Program-made: the position numbers and the translations under genes | Notes under the pieces: generated by a model | Told to the model about the DNA's origin: nothing | Database searches by the model: none | Seen by the model: the letters and a program-made list of their open reading frames with translations, nothing else | Shown here: in pieces, positions 45,295 to 57,540 of the stretch | Layout of the letters: every line of letters starts with the position of its first letter | Position numbering within the stretch: the first letter of the stretch is position 1 | Assembly (NCBI GenBank): GCA_018894105.1 | Contig: CM032119.1 | Coordinates: 16,819,246-16,883,245 of the forward strand | Source of the DNA: Jacaranda mimosifolia | Taxonomy: Eukaryota; Streptophyta; Magnoliopsida; Lamiales; Bignoniaceae | DNA: 64,000 bases | Reading direction: 5' to 3'

Positions 45295-47551
45295 TGAAAG
45301 AGGTGTAAGACTAAGGATGCAATTTAAAACATTAAAAAAACTAAAATCTAACTTAGTTTACACCACCAAAAGGATCTAAATCATGCCAATATAATGGATC
45401 AAGATCAGATTGTTACCTCTCAATCAAAATCCAACCAAAACTTGAAGTTGTGCTTTCTATCCCAAAAGCAGACAGCTTCTAGCACAGCAAGGTGTGATCA
45501 ACTTTTGATCGGGAAAATCACCTTGGATTCAAGCCAAATCTAGACCAAAAATTTTCCAACTAAATGGAGAATGTCCATAAAAAAATTAAACACCAAAATC
45601 CTTCGGAAAGACCTCGAACAGAGTCCAGAAAGTCACTGCTGGAATAGAGGATCACCAAAGCAAGCAATCCGAAATTCGTCTTGCCTCTAATGCCAAAGTC
45701 CATACACCATTGGACAATCCTTTTCTCCTTAATTCAGCTGAAAAAACTAAGAATAAAGAGAGCTTTTTTGGAGGTTGAAAATGGTGAGGGAGGTGAAGAA
45801 GAGAGTGAAACCTTAACTCATGAGAGAATCACAATTTTGGAGGTAATTTTGGATCTAAATTTTAGATGCACAAAATGTGTGAATAAATCCCTTGTGGCCA
45901 CCACCATCTATATCTATATATAGAGGGATGATGGTGTGATTCCAATGTGGCATCACACCTTCCTCAAGGAGGGGTGCCACTAAGCATGCTAACTTGCAAG
46001 CATCTTGCAAGTTGCATGTGAATGTGTGTTGAATTTGAATTTAATTTGAAATCTACATTTAATGTTATGCAATGTCTACCAAATAAATTCTAATTTCACA
46101 CCAAATGAACATTTCATTTGAATTTTTCCGCCAAAATTATTTCTTCACTTTAATTAAACACACACTTTAATTTAATTAAACTTTGATTTAACCATTAAGT
46201 CAACTAACTTAACTCTTTAAGCTAGTTTTAGTTAGCTTAACTCTTTAAGCTGACCAATTAATAGTCATGTGGCACCAAATTAAATTCACACTTAATTTAA
46301 TTGGTTTTAATTTAACCCTTTAAATTAATTAGATCAATTTAACAATTAAATTGATCAAGCTGAAATGACTAAAAATTGCATCAACCGGATCCCTCGATTT
46401 TCAGTCACCTTGGAATTTTTCTAACACATAGAAAATTCCCCTCAACGAATAGGATTTTCAATTGGCTTTTGTATGTGACCCATTAGGTTCTACCACTCAT
46501 TGGACATGGGCTCACAACCTTTGTGACTTTTGAATATCATATATTCACGTTAGTTTAAACTCCTTTAAACTAATCGATTAAATTCAATTAATCTCTGTTA
46601 ATTGAAGAGTGCCAAATCTCCAAGATCGATGTCCAACCTCAAGCCCATAGAGCCCAACAATTGGCCGAATGAATGCTTTTGCTGAACCCTTCTTGCTCTA
46701 CGTGTACCATGCAAATACGGTCCTTCCGTCTCCTATCTCCATAAAAGAGGCCTAGGGCAAAATATTTGTCGGCTCCCTAATAGCCTTGATACTATGCATT
46801 TCTTAATGTTTGATTCCTGTTTGTGACCTCATCTTTAGAAAACCTTTTTCTAAATTATCACACTGCTTTGGCCAAGGACTCTCTGGAATCGATCATGATA
46901 GAACGCATAGGAGATACACTCGCCCTTCACAAAGATGAGGAGTTGAATCCTATCTTGGATCTCATAGACCTTCATGTCTAAGTAGCTCATACCCAAGCAC
47001 AACCTGAACGGCCTGCCCGCTAGGTGACCAGGTATGGGTCAAAGTATGAGGACCAAAACATAAGGTTACAATGGATCCTCAGGTCAAAGGACTAATTATA
47101 TGCACTAGCATAAGTTGGAGAACTAGCCACTACTGATTTGCCACTACGGCTACCTAGTGGATTCTCTGAGCTGGTCTCCAGTACCTTATTCTCTAACTAG
47201 CACTCACTAACACATATCTATATCTCATATGGATTACTCATGGAATGGAGCAATATCCAACCTTTGGATTATGTATGGTCAGTGTAAGTCTATCTAAATC
47301 TTAGATGCCCTATCTCCTAATATACCCTATCTCATGATCGTGTAAGACTTATTCCATGATTATCACCAAAAGCGTACTGACCAAGTCTCGTAGTCTAGTG
47401 TGATCTAAAGGCTTCAACCAAATGCTAGTAATGAAATATAAGCATAAGATGAAGATGGTCATTTATAAAGAATATCATTCAATCAAGATTGTATCACAAA
47501 TGAAATAGTTTACATGCTAATCTTATTGGCTTGCGGGGCACTATTTCAACA
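45295..47551 (-). repeat. Copia C 5' LTR with promoter stem-loop
   Basis: It is 2257 bp long and ends with the LTR start TGTTGAAATAGTGCC on the element strand. Its TATA region is at about 45908-45925 (ctatatctatatatagaggg). Next to it lies the stem GGTGTGAT/ATCACACC (45933-45940 and 45952-45959), the same arrangement as in copia B. The open frame 45681-45923 is LTR sequence. Confidence 0.9.
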
Positions 47552-48157
47552 CCTATCTCAGAACTCACCAACCTCCATATTTAGGTAGCTTGTGTCTAGC
47601 CTAGCCCTATGTGACTTGCTACGGGAGCAAAATCAAAGCACAAGGATCTAAATACAAGGTTACTAAGGAAGTCAAGTCAAAGGACTAATTATACGCACTA
47701 TTATAAGCTCAAGAATTTTCCACTACCGACATGCGACTTCGACTACCTTGTGGATTATCTAGGAAAGTCTTCAGTGAACTTGTTCTCTAATAGGTACCCA
47801 CTAACATACATTCATGTCAAACATAAATTGCCCTTGAAATGGGGCAATATCCAACGCCTTGGATTATGCATCGTTAGTGCAAGTCTATCTGAATCGTAGA
47901 TGCCCCATCTCATAAGATTCTATAACTTGGAATATTTAAAATCATGACCATAGATACTTGTTTCATGATCACCATCATATGCGTAACCAAGTCCCATAGT
48001 TTTGTGTGATTTAAGGACTTCAACCAAATGCATGTGAAGAAAATTATAAATGCGTAAGATAAAGATGGTCATATTATTATATGTCATTCAATATTGACTA
48101 TTATATGGAGTAGTTATACATGCCAATCTAATTGGCTTGCGGGATACTATTCCAACA
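47552..48157 (-). repeat. Copia A 5' LTR, second part
   Basis: It continues from 43726 ('cctatctcagaactcaccaa') to the terminal 'actattccaaca', matching 8481-8975 of the other LTR. Beyond 48157 the tandem repeat resumes. Confidence 0.9.
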
Positions 48158-49289
48158 AATTCTATGGGTGAAACAATACATAAGACCTTCTAATGCATTA
48201 AAATCATGTATTCTTTAAGTAATGGTCATGATAGTCTGTGTACAATAGTTGGGAATACAAATAGCTACATCTAAGCACTTATGTTTATATTCATACTAGT
48301 ATAAACTATTGATGAATGAGGTAAATGTATCCTTTAATTCAACACCACCATCGGAAACCGATGAAGCTCTCATGACTATATCAATCCAAGGACTAACAAA
48401 TCATGGTTTAATAATCGTGTAATGGCCAAATTAAGACAAATTCAACTTGATCTCTTATGTACTAAGAATGATATTGTAAATCGAGAAACGAATACTATTT
48501 TTTTAGTTTTTTGTACTTGATTTTTCTATGTTTGTACTTAATTTGCCTCATTCTATGCTTATTTGGCGTGTTTTTGTAATTCCTTTTTCTTTAGCCGAAC
48601 TTACCTCAATTTTATGGGTGAAGCATCACATAAGACCTTTTAATTCACTAAAATCTTGTTTTCTTCAAGTAATGATCATGATAGTATGTGCACAAATAGT
48701 TGGGTACACAAATAGCGACATCCAACCACTTGTATTAGCATTCATACAAGTATACACCATTGATGAATGAGGCAAAAAGTATCCTTCAGACACTATCACT
48801 AAAAACCAATGAACCTCTCATGACTATATTAGTCTTAAGACTAATAAATCTTGGTTTAACAATCACGCTATGGACATATTAAGACAAATTCAACTTAATA
48901 TCTTATGTAATAAGAATGTTATTGTAAATTGAGAAAGAAGTACCATTTATTTATTTATTTTTTAATTGATTTTTCTAGTTGTATACTTAATTCACCTTTT
49001 TTTGTACTTATTTAGTGTGTTTTTGTACTTTCTTTTTCTATGGCCAGATTTACCTCAATTTGATGGGTGAAATAACACATAAGACCTTCTAATGCACTAA
49101 AATCATGTTTTCTTCAAGTAATGGTCATGATAATACATGCGTAAATGGTTGGGAACACAAATAGCTACATCCAACATCTTGTGTTCACATTCATACTAGT
49201 ATAAATCATTGATGAATGAGGTAAATATATCTTTTCGACACCAGCATAAAAAATCAATGAACCTCTCATGATTATATCAATCTTACATG
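48158..49289 (+). repeat. Right block of the ~450 bp tandem repeat
   Basis: Two and a half units follow in the same orientation as 1-997. The marker after gggtga recurs near 48171, 48621 and 49070, giving spacings of 450 and 449 bp. The open frame 48528-48770 is part of the repeat. Confidence 0.87.
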
Positions 49290-50720
49290 TTGTTTCACTC
49301 ATCAAATTATGTTAAATTTGATTAAAGAAAATGAGAGTATAAAAAAGCTCAAAAGACGTACTTGATTATGGAAATCTAGTATAATATATCTATAGTCAAG
49401 TACTAGGATTGAAAAAATATATATTATTTTCAGCATATACAGTGTAATTCTCAATACATTTCAAAAAACACCCAAAGACGTACTCAATTATGAAAATCCT
49501 ATGTAATATATTTAGATTCAGGTTCTAGATACTAGAAAAAATGTATTATCTTTCTATAATGAACTACTTAATTTGACAAATAAGGTATTACTTTCCTAAA
49601 ATATGGTATAGTTTTAAATACATTTGAAATTATGTTAAATTTAATTATTTAAGTTGTTGTTTGACTATCATGAAATGATTTTTTCCTTATAGGAAAAATA
49701 TTGTCATGAGACATTATTTATGCTACAACATTGATAATAAAATGATACACTTACCACCTGTCATGATTGTGTACACTAGTTTGAAATGATAACCAAGTGG
49801 TACTGTGTCGCAGTATTAAAACACTCTGTTGCAGTATTATGTTCTTAAGATGAAGTATTTTTTTTTCCTAATAATTAAGTATAGTGTTAAATAAATTAAG
49901 TATTTATTTTGCTTCAATGAGGTACTCTATTTTGATTTGCAATATCAGTTTTATACATTTTTAACATTGTCTAATTTAAGTATTTTAGATCTTGTTATAT
50001 AAGTATAGCTATGAAACTTCATTTTTTCCTATAATATTGATGTCCAAATGAAATGTTTTACAATCAATATTGGTGCTTTATACTAATAATTATGTTTCTG
50101 AACACTTGTTTATCCCAACCATTAATTGAAGAATACATGATTTTATTATTTTTGGATTGTCTATATTTTGTTTCACAAATAAATTAAGGCAAATTAGACC
50201 ATATGACTAATAAGTATAAAATCACTCCAATCCAGTACTAGATCCTGAAGATGAGGTATTTATCTTCTGAAGTCAAGTATTTACATACAAAAATGAAGTA
50301 TTGTTTCGCTGAAGTGAGATATTACGTTTTTATTATGTAATATTAGTTTTATATATTTTAAGTATCAATCAATTTAAGTATTTTAGACCTTATTATGTTG
50401 GCATAGCTACGAAACTGTGTTTTTCCTTATAATGTTGATGTCCAAATGAAATATTTTACCATCTATAATGGCGTTTTACACTTCTCTTTGTGTTTCCAAC
50501 CATTTAACATGTGTATATCCTATTTTATTATTTTTCGATGGTCTTATATGTTGTTTCATCAATAAATTAAGGCAAATTAAGTCATAAGATTGAAACTATA
50601 GAATCATTATTATGCAATACTAGATGCTGAAGATAAGGTATTAAAACTTTAAAGTCAAGTATGTATATACAAAAATAAAGTATTGCTTTGCTGAAATGAG
50701 GTATTATCTTTTTGAGAAAA
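49290..50720 (-). repeat. Diverged, inverted copies of the same tandem repeat
   Basis: Words of this stretch are reverse complements of the repeat: 'ttgtttcactcatcaaatt' (49290), 'cccaaccattaattgaagaa' (50114), 'gtttcacaaataaattaagg' (50169), and 'gtcttatatgttgtttcatc' (50541). Spacing between the last two markers is about 383 bp, and 49290 to 50168 is about two units. Each unit contains short subrepeats such as gaggtatt, caagtattt, gaagtattg. At 49354-49540 a block of about 118 bp ('agacgtactt.attatg.aaat') is present twice. Confidence 0.75.
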
Positions 50721-53045
50721 CGAAAAATGAATATGGATAATAGCTTCAAATACAAATATGCTTAGTAGCTGGAAACAACAATCGTTTGCCATCCATTTTA
50801 CACTATAAGAATGGTATAACATATTCGTATACTACAAATCATACAATGCAATACAAATTGATAAGACATAAAATTTCCCATTATAAATACAACTTTCTAA
50901 TAGTGAGTTTGAGCATCTTGGCCCCTCAAACACATTTTTATTAAGCTTAAATTGAAGAAAATGTACCTTATTTTTCCTACTATTCGCTGAGAAGATTTTG
51001 TTACTTATCAAATATAGAAACTTAGACTCACAACTAAACGGAAAAAAATGAGGTTATTTAGGTTCTTCCTTCTAAAACTCGGGCTCACGATAAAACTTGG
51101 TTACTACTTACCTGGGTTTCCTCCTACTGAAACAAGTTGTCAATGGCAGAAAACAAAAGGAAAAAAAAAGGAATTGCCTTCATTTGTTTGTGGGAGAAAG
51201 AGTTGCGGGAAAGAATGGTGGTGACAAGAAGAACGAAGAGAGAGAAAGCTATACTAAACCAAAGAAAAAGAAAAAAAGAGAGAGAATAAGGTATATGTGG
51301 GCATTTTGGACAATCTAAGCAGCTAGGGATTAAACTCAAAAAGTAAAATAAAAATGGGGAGTTGAAACCACAAAATTGATGGGTGGGGACTGATTCAAAA
51401 AATTCAAATGAATTTTGGTACTTTTAAATAAAATATCTTTAAATTAAATAATAATGACCACATCAAAAATTTTATAGTTAATAAAATAAAGTCCCAACAT
51501 TTTCCTTGAATTTGGAGGAAGAATGTTTTCTTCTGCATCTTAAATACAATAAAATAATTACATTTTTAACATTTCATTATCTTGTAGCTCATATTTCTTT
51601 ATAGATGGAAAGACTATACAGTAGCTGACGTAATGGATTAATATAGTAAGCCACAATAAATATTAGTACAAAGAACATACTACTAGAAAAGTTTACATAC
51701 ATCGTTTGGGCTTATATTTGAGACAGTACTCTAAATTTTTTCTCAACTTCTAAACAGTTAAATAAATATAAAAATCTGGAAGAATATCTTAAAGCAATAA
51801 TACTATCGTAACATTAATAAAAAAATTTACTATATTTAAATTTAGCTATTCTCTGAATAGATCGGAGACATGAGTAGTTATTATGTATTTAAATAATCTG
51901 CATATATTTCTATTGAAAATAATATGCATATGCTCTTAATGCATAGAATAAAAGAAATATTACACAATCATACCTGCCAATCAAGTGCCAACATGTTTGT
52001 TGCCTTTCCGAAGGCATATATTAGTACATCCTCCAACCAATGATGCAATAAATTTGTCAGTAGATAACATCAAAGTTAATTTACAATTACTATTATAGCA
52101 CATTTTGATCAGAGGTATAATACTATTTCTATAAATCAATTAATGACACAAAATATTGTTAATTTTAACTCTAACTGCTATATTTAAAATATTTATTCAT
52201 GTCAAATCAATAGCTCAAATATTAGATAAGTATTATTTATATACACACATATATATGTGCATAATGGTTAACATATTCTATACCAGTTGATATGATACTT
52301 ATGCATAATACCATTATTAGATTTCTGGACATTGAATATTTTAAACTTCCAGTTATCATAAAGAAGGTATAGTGTTACTTTATATATCAACCATTGATTA
52401 GCATGCTAAATATTATAATTCGAAACCATACTTATAATGACCATTAGGAATTGAAAACACACACATATATATACATATATATATCCCTTTCCTTATTTTG
52501 GTAACTTAAATAAGAAAATTGAATTGTTGGTTTATATGATTTCGTTAATTTTGAATGCACCCACTACTATTGGTCAAATAGCAAAAGATATGATTCGCAT
52601 TATCAATGTATAAATACACTAATTATATTTAATTATTCCTTAATCAATATTGTGCAACTAGCCGTTAGAGAATTAAACATGCACAAATTAACTATTGGAC
52701 GAAAACCATGCATGTAATAATTATGTAACGGCCATATAATGTAATTAGACTTTAATATATGATGCAATATATTCTTAAAACAATAAGCAAATGATATAAC
52801 ATCATCTTAGTCAAGCAAATTGGACATTCCAAATGCAGCAGTTCTCTAATCATCATTAGTTAACACTTAACCATTCAACAATTTAGTACTGTCTCACTAA
52901 ATATACCGGAATAAATTAAATCTCACCAATACGATTATAGATCTCCAAAATAAGAATGGAAGAAAAACTCACCAACCAACAATGAGGAAGTCAATACCAT
53001 TATATCATGATCTTGAAATGGAATTAAAGAAGATAGAATAATTCG
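50721..53045. other. AT-rich DNA with no recognised feature
   Basis: I see no gene, LTR or terminal repeat here. The frames at 51097-51339 come from a lysine-coding purine run (aaaagaaaaaaag) and lack a domain. A dinucleotide-like ca/ta tract lies at about 52457-52487. It could hold old transposon debris that I cannot recognise. Confidence 0.5.
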
Positions 53046-55662
53046 TGTAATACCCCAAGTCTTTATAGGAATTATTATATTATGGATACGATATTTGATG
53101 GTAGGAATAATGAAGTAATATTAGTTGATTTTGACTTTTTCACTGATATTTTTGGGTTGTTCTTCTCCTAAATATTTGAGCATACAAATTTATTTGGGAC
53201 TCGATCAACATTTAAGGGATCTTAATTGAAAATAAATATGGGATATAAACTGAATTCTTTTTGGAGTTATTAAGAATCCTATTTTAGACATTTATCTTGA
53301 TTTTTACTTGCAATCTCGAGGATATAGACTTTAGATTATTAATAGTTTTGTAAAGATTACTTGGTTGTTATTGAAGATGTAGAATTTATCAAGCCAATTA
53401 TTTTGTGAAAAATTTATTTATTGAGTTTTATATTAACAATTAAGTTAGATATGCTATGGATATCAATTTTAGAGCTAAAAAAAAATAGTCTTTCATTCAA
53501 GGTTATGTGACTTGGACCATAGTTATATGAATCGTATGTGAATAAACATTAGAGGTAGACAAGTTATGTTTAGAAGATTGGGTTTCTTTTTGGGAATTAG
53601 CAATATGATATAAGCCCTTATTATATTTTTATAATGAAAGAAATATTAATCTTTGGTCCATATCTTGTTTGATGTATTAAGTTCAATCTATTTAGTTTAT
53701 TTTAAGTTATAATTAAGTCCATAAGTAGTATAGAAAATAAGCCCATAAATAATTATGAAGTATTTAAGGGTTTGGGTCCATGATTGTTAAATTAAAGATG
53801 ATGAAAATCATTTTTTGTGGAATTTTCATATTTATGGATAGCTAGATAATTCGAAAGGTCTTCCCATCATTTTAGAACTCTATTTGGATGCTTTCTGACC
53901 CCCATGAGGTATCTAGTCATATTGGTTAGCTAAAACCATGTAAATATAAGTGATGTAGAATCCTAGAACCTTATTTTTAGTACCTCTATATTTTAATGCT
54001 AAAATTCATGAATATTTCATATTCTTTTAATTATGAAACTATGGTAATAGTCAGCTAAAATTCAGAATTTTTGAATATTTAGTCATGAGCTTGGGAATTT
54101 CAGTAACTATCCAATCATGGTAAGTTAAAGATTTTAGGATTTTTAGTAACTTCCTAATCCTGATAAGGTAGGATTTTAGAATTATTCTACAGCTTTAAGT
54201 TATCATTATTTGGGATTGAGATCTAATCAAATCTAAGGAGTTAGGATTATAGTGGTCTTCTTATCTCAATGAGATATAATTTACAGTTTATCCAAGAATA
54301 TCTAACCTAATAGTATAAATACCCATACAATAGGAAATAAAGAATCCATACGCAGAGGTAAGAAAATATCGATTTTTCTATTTATTCTTTAAAAATTAAT
54401 AGAAAATTTCATTCTGAGGTACTAACATCCTATTTTTCTATCGTAGTATTAGTGGAGAAGGCTTAAGTGGTAGATCAAATCTGAGGGAAACATTGGGTTT
54501 TAAGATTTTGGTGTAAGTAAATTTCTTTTCTTCCTTCTATTGAAAATATTCTCTTCAATAAACGTTTTCTGCATGAAATAGTAAATAAATGTTTATTCTC
54601 TTTCTTCAATCTAACGATTTATTTGTTTAACAATTATTCCGTCTGCAATTATTTAACTGTTCGTAAAAACTTTTCTTCGCATGTGTAAAACTTATTTTTA
54701 GGATTTGAGCATGTAAAAGCAAAATATTCGGAATCTTGCACAAAAAATAGTATTCTCTATTGAATAAAAATAATAAAAATAGTTTATAGTCTGAATAATC
54801 GAGATATTTTCAGTAGGAACAAGTTCCGTAACTGTGTTAGGGGTTATAGTAGCAAAGATTTCTGAAGCTACTTAATGGCATTGTAGTTAAGATTTTTGAA
54901 GCCACTTAACGACGTTATAATTAAGATTTTTGAAGCTACTTAACGACGATGTAGTTAAGGTTTTCAAAGCCACTTAACGGCATTGTAGTTAGGAATTCTG
55001 AAGCCACTTAACGGCGTTGTAGTTAAGAGCTAGGCCAAGATAACCAATTAGAATCTCAAAAGTTCATAAGCATGGTTAATTAATGAATTGAAAGTTTATG
55101 ATAAGTTGTGTAACTTTTGCTTTGAATTACAGTAGAAGTATGTCCTGAAATTTTTCTGATAAGATGATTCCTGATTTTTGCGTTGAATTGTTTTTTTTTT
55201 TTTAAAAAAGAAAGTGAATATTCCTGTCTTCAATAATTTATTTTCTTCTGTTTGATATTTATACATGCTCAAAACCGGTAGGAGGAGAAGGAGATTTATT
55301 TACTAAGCGAAGTGTCACTCATAAGATGTTGATCTACCATTTTGCATAACTTAGTTCAGGATGAGGAAGATGGGCAATTTTTGGGAATGGTGACAAAAGA
55401 TTGGTTTTTTTTAGAATAGGTGTATTTGATGTTTAAATTTTTTAGTTAGATTGATTAGGAAATTTTCTTTGAGGCCTTGGGTATTCAAGTTTGATTGTTA
55501 AGGAAAGTAATTGAATTATGTTTCATTGTGATGATTTATTTTGGGGACTCTTTAATAAAACTTTTTAGATTTAGCATGCTCTATTGGATTTGAGGCTTAG
55601 TGTCTCTGTGTCTTTGGGCTTGTGAATACTACTGTGTTACATCCCAAATTTGGGGCGCGACA
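53046..55662 (+). repeat. Solitary gypsy-type LTR (element F)
   Basis: It starts tgtaataccccaag, as many plant chromovirus LTRs do, and ends gttacatcccaaatttgggg, then cgcgaca, the usual end of such LTRs. No partner LTR or internal coding region follows. The 5 bp flanks attcg (53041-53045) and atttg (55663-55667) differ at one base, which fits a solo LTR. However, the right flank also resembles the first bases of a primer binding site (ATTTGGTAT), so a truncated element is the alternative. A 34 bp minisatellite is inside (54847-55030). Confidence 0.75.
54847..55030 (+). repeat. 34 bp minisatellite inside LTR F, about five units
   Basis: Units read like tagttaagatttttgaagcc followed by acttaacgacgttg, repeated five times with few differences ('gaagccacttaacggc' recurs). 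Similar repeats of this type occur in chromovirus LTRs. Confidence 0.85.
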
Positions 55663-55704
55663 ATTTGTACCAATTTTCTTTTGTGCTCCAAGCTAAAATT
55701 CAGC

Positions 55705-56268
55705 TCATCTTTTCAAAGAGTCCACCAACTAGTATCACCTTTGTCCAGTTCTTGCAAGTCGCATATATATTTAATGAGAAATTAGACAAATTATTAGCTA
55801 AACGTCAATTTCAAGACAAGTCATGGCTTTATATTATTGTAGATATTATGTGCTTTGTGTCAAGTTATAGAATTAAAATAAAATAAAATAATCATTATAC
55901 TCATAACTTCATAAAATTTTAACTTAGAAAGTAATAAACCAAACTACATAAAAGTATTATGAAATTCAAAGCTAGATTAATAGAGAGTCACACCACTTCT
56001 TGTCATCCTAAAACCATGATTGCCTACCTAGAATCATCTTCTCAAAGAATCCACAAGCTAGAATCCTAGCTCTTCGTCCAATTCTTTCAAGTCGCATATA
56101 TTTAATGAGAAAGTAGACAAATTATTAGTTAAACATCAATTTCAAGACAAGTCATGGCTTTAGATTATTGTGAATATTGTGTGATTAATGTCAAATTATA
56201 GAAATAAACTAAAATAACCATCATACTTATAACTCTGTAAAATTGTAACTTAGAAAGTAATAAACCCA
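55705..56268 (+). repeat. Direct duplication of a ~237 bp block, spacing ~329 bp
   Basis: 55705-55940 and 56034-56268 share 'tcatctt.tcaaag', 'aagtcgcatatat', 'tttcaagacaagtcatggct' and 'aacttagaaagtaataaacc'. The intervening 93 bp (55941-56033) is not repeated. No coding potential: frames at 55600-55886 are not conserved between the copies. It follows LTR F and abuts copia E. Confidence 0.8.
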
Positions 56269-56275
56269 TTTTTTG

Positions 56276-57317
56276 AGGTATCCAATTTAAATGTCAATTT
56301 TGGTTTGATTAATTTAAGTGTTAAATTAATTAATTAATTCAAAAGGCTAAATAGACCAATAATTAAGGAATTAATTATTTGGTGCCAAGGTGACCATCAA
56401 TTGGTCAAGGTAACTTAAAGAGTTAAGTTAGCAAATGAAGCTTAAGAGTTAAGCTTGTTTAACTTAAGAGTTAAGTTAAAGATTAATTAATTAAATTAAA
56501 GTGTTTAATTTAATTAATGGGAAGAATACATTTTGGAAGAAAAATTCAAATGAAATGTTCATTTTAACTAGCTTGAAATTATATTTCAAATGTAATTAAG
56601 ATGCACATGAAATTCAAATTGGATTTGAATTTACATTTGCCACCTTAGCAATGCAAGTTGGCTGCCCACCTTTAGGAAGGTGTGATGCACTCTATATATA
56701 GATATAGAGGGTGTGAGGATAGGTGATTGCTGAAAATGTTAAAGAATTAGATTCTTTTGCAATTCCCTCCAAAACACCTTGAAAGCATTACATTCATGTG
56801 CTGAAAGCTTTGCTCTCTTCTTCTTCTTCCCTACCTTAAATTGGCCTCCAATATTGTCATTCTCCTATCTTATTCCAACTTATAGTGAGGATAATTTAGA
56901 AGTTTTGTTGGTGTGCGGATCATATCAATAGAGGCGAACAAGTTAGTTTGCTACGGTTTGGATATCCACTTGAGCAGAGCACCGATTTGACAAATTTTTC
57001 CAGGGATATCCAGAAATATTTTTTATTCAAATTTTTTATTATGTTTCCTCCAAGGTGTTGAGAAGTTTCAGTATTTTTTTTGTGAATTTTGGAGGAGTTT
57101 TAATGCGGTTAAAAATTGCTCCATTCTTGTTGCGCGGTTTCTAGCAAATTCTGGATTGGTGAAAAGTTCACCACTTTCTACTTGGATATTAGCATTTCAG
57201 GATAACACTCTATCTAAATCTGGATTTTAGGCATGGTTTGATCCTAGTTAACTTGTAAGCACTAGTTATTTAGCTTTTGAAGTTTTTATAATTGGATCCT
57301 AATGCCTTACTTGCCTT
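56276..57317 (+). repeat. Copia E 5' LTR, 3' part only
   Basis: It shares 'taaattaaagtgtttaattt', 'aattcaaatgaa.tgttcat', a TATA region (ctctatatatagatatagag, 56691-56710) and the LTR tail 'ggatcctaatgcc...cttca' with the family. Only the first arm (ggtgtgatgca) of the promoter stem remains, directly before the TATA region. Confidence 0.82.
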
Positions 57318-57540
57318 CAGTGTGGATTTTGGAAGATCCATCAAAGGGAATCATTCCCGCTGGTTGCAAGTGGATCTATAAGCAAAAGCTACGCATCGAT
57401 GGAAAGGTTATGACCTTTAAGACGTGATTAGTGGCAAAAGAATACACTCAAAGGCACAGTATCAATTTCGAGAAATCCTTTTCATCAGTCGCAATGCCTA
57501 AGTCTATTCAAATTTTATTTTCCATGACTGCATATTATTA
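57318..57540 (+). pseudogene. Copia E reverse transcriptase fragment
   Basis: The plus strand translates to LEDPSKGIIPAGCKWIYKQK, then LRIDGKVMTFK, a stop, and LVAKEYTQRHSINFEKSFSS, VAMPKSIQILFSMTAYYY. It is the start of copia RT, matching copia B at 13019-12804. It is cut at AYYY and joined to the LTR start (ttggaatagtgcc) within a few bases of shared 'tatt'. Upstream it joins the 5' LTR end without gag, protease or integrase. Confidence 0.88.

Larger units (their letters stand above)
43727..47551 (-). mobile_element. Copia C: deleted Ty1/copia element in the copia A 5' LTR
   Basis: It starts tgaaagagttgtaagac and ends ctatttcaaca. The flanks catat (43722-43726) and cctat (47552-47556) form a target duplication with one mismatch. 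It has a complete 5' LTR (45295-47551), a primer binding site and a leader, but the 3' LTR is cut to about 306 bp and fused to the leader at about 44032. All coding sequence is gone. It is from the same family group as A and B. Confidence 0.9.
998..48157 (-). mobile_element. Copia A: host LTR retrotransposon of the nest (Ty1/copia)
   Basis: This element is read on the minus strand. The left (3') LTR is 998-2540 plus 8481-8975, and the right (5') LTR is 42153-43726 plus 47552-48157. Their sequences match over their length, including the end 'ctattccaaca', which reads TGTTGGAATAG on the element strand, the usual copia LTR start. A polypurine tract lies at 8976-8990 and a Met-type primer binding site at 42138-42152. 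The body reads gag (39722-38925), integrase (38600-37818), RT (37390-36743, then 29255-28880), the RT/RNase H junction (18203-18066) and RNase H (9353-8990). Five other LTR elements and one MITE are inserted in it. The right target duplication would be 'aattc' at 48158-48162; the left one is lost because about 125 bp of the left LTR end are missing. Confidence 0.9.

Noticed and set aside
51097..51339. Overlapping frames on both strands in the AT-rich spacer
   Set aside because: They are produced by a purine/lysine run, show low complexity and have no recognisable domain or splice context.
50721..53045. A possible host gene or RNA gene in the spacer
   Set aside because: No convincing exon chain, codon pattern, tRNA cloverleaf or rRNA motif was seen.
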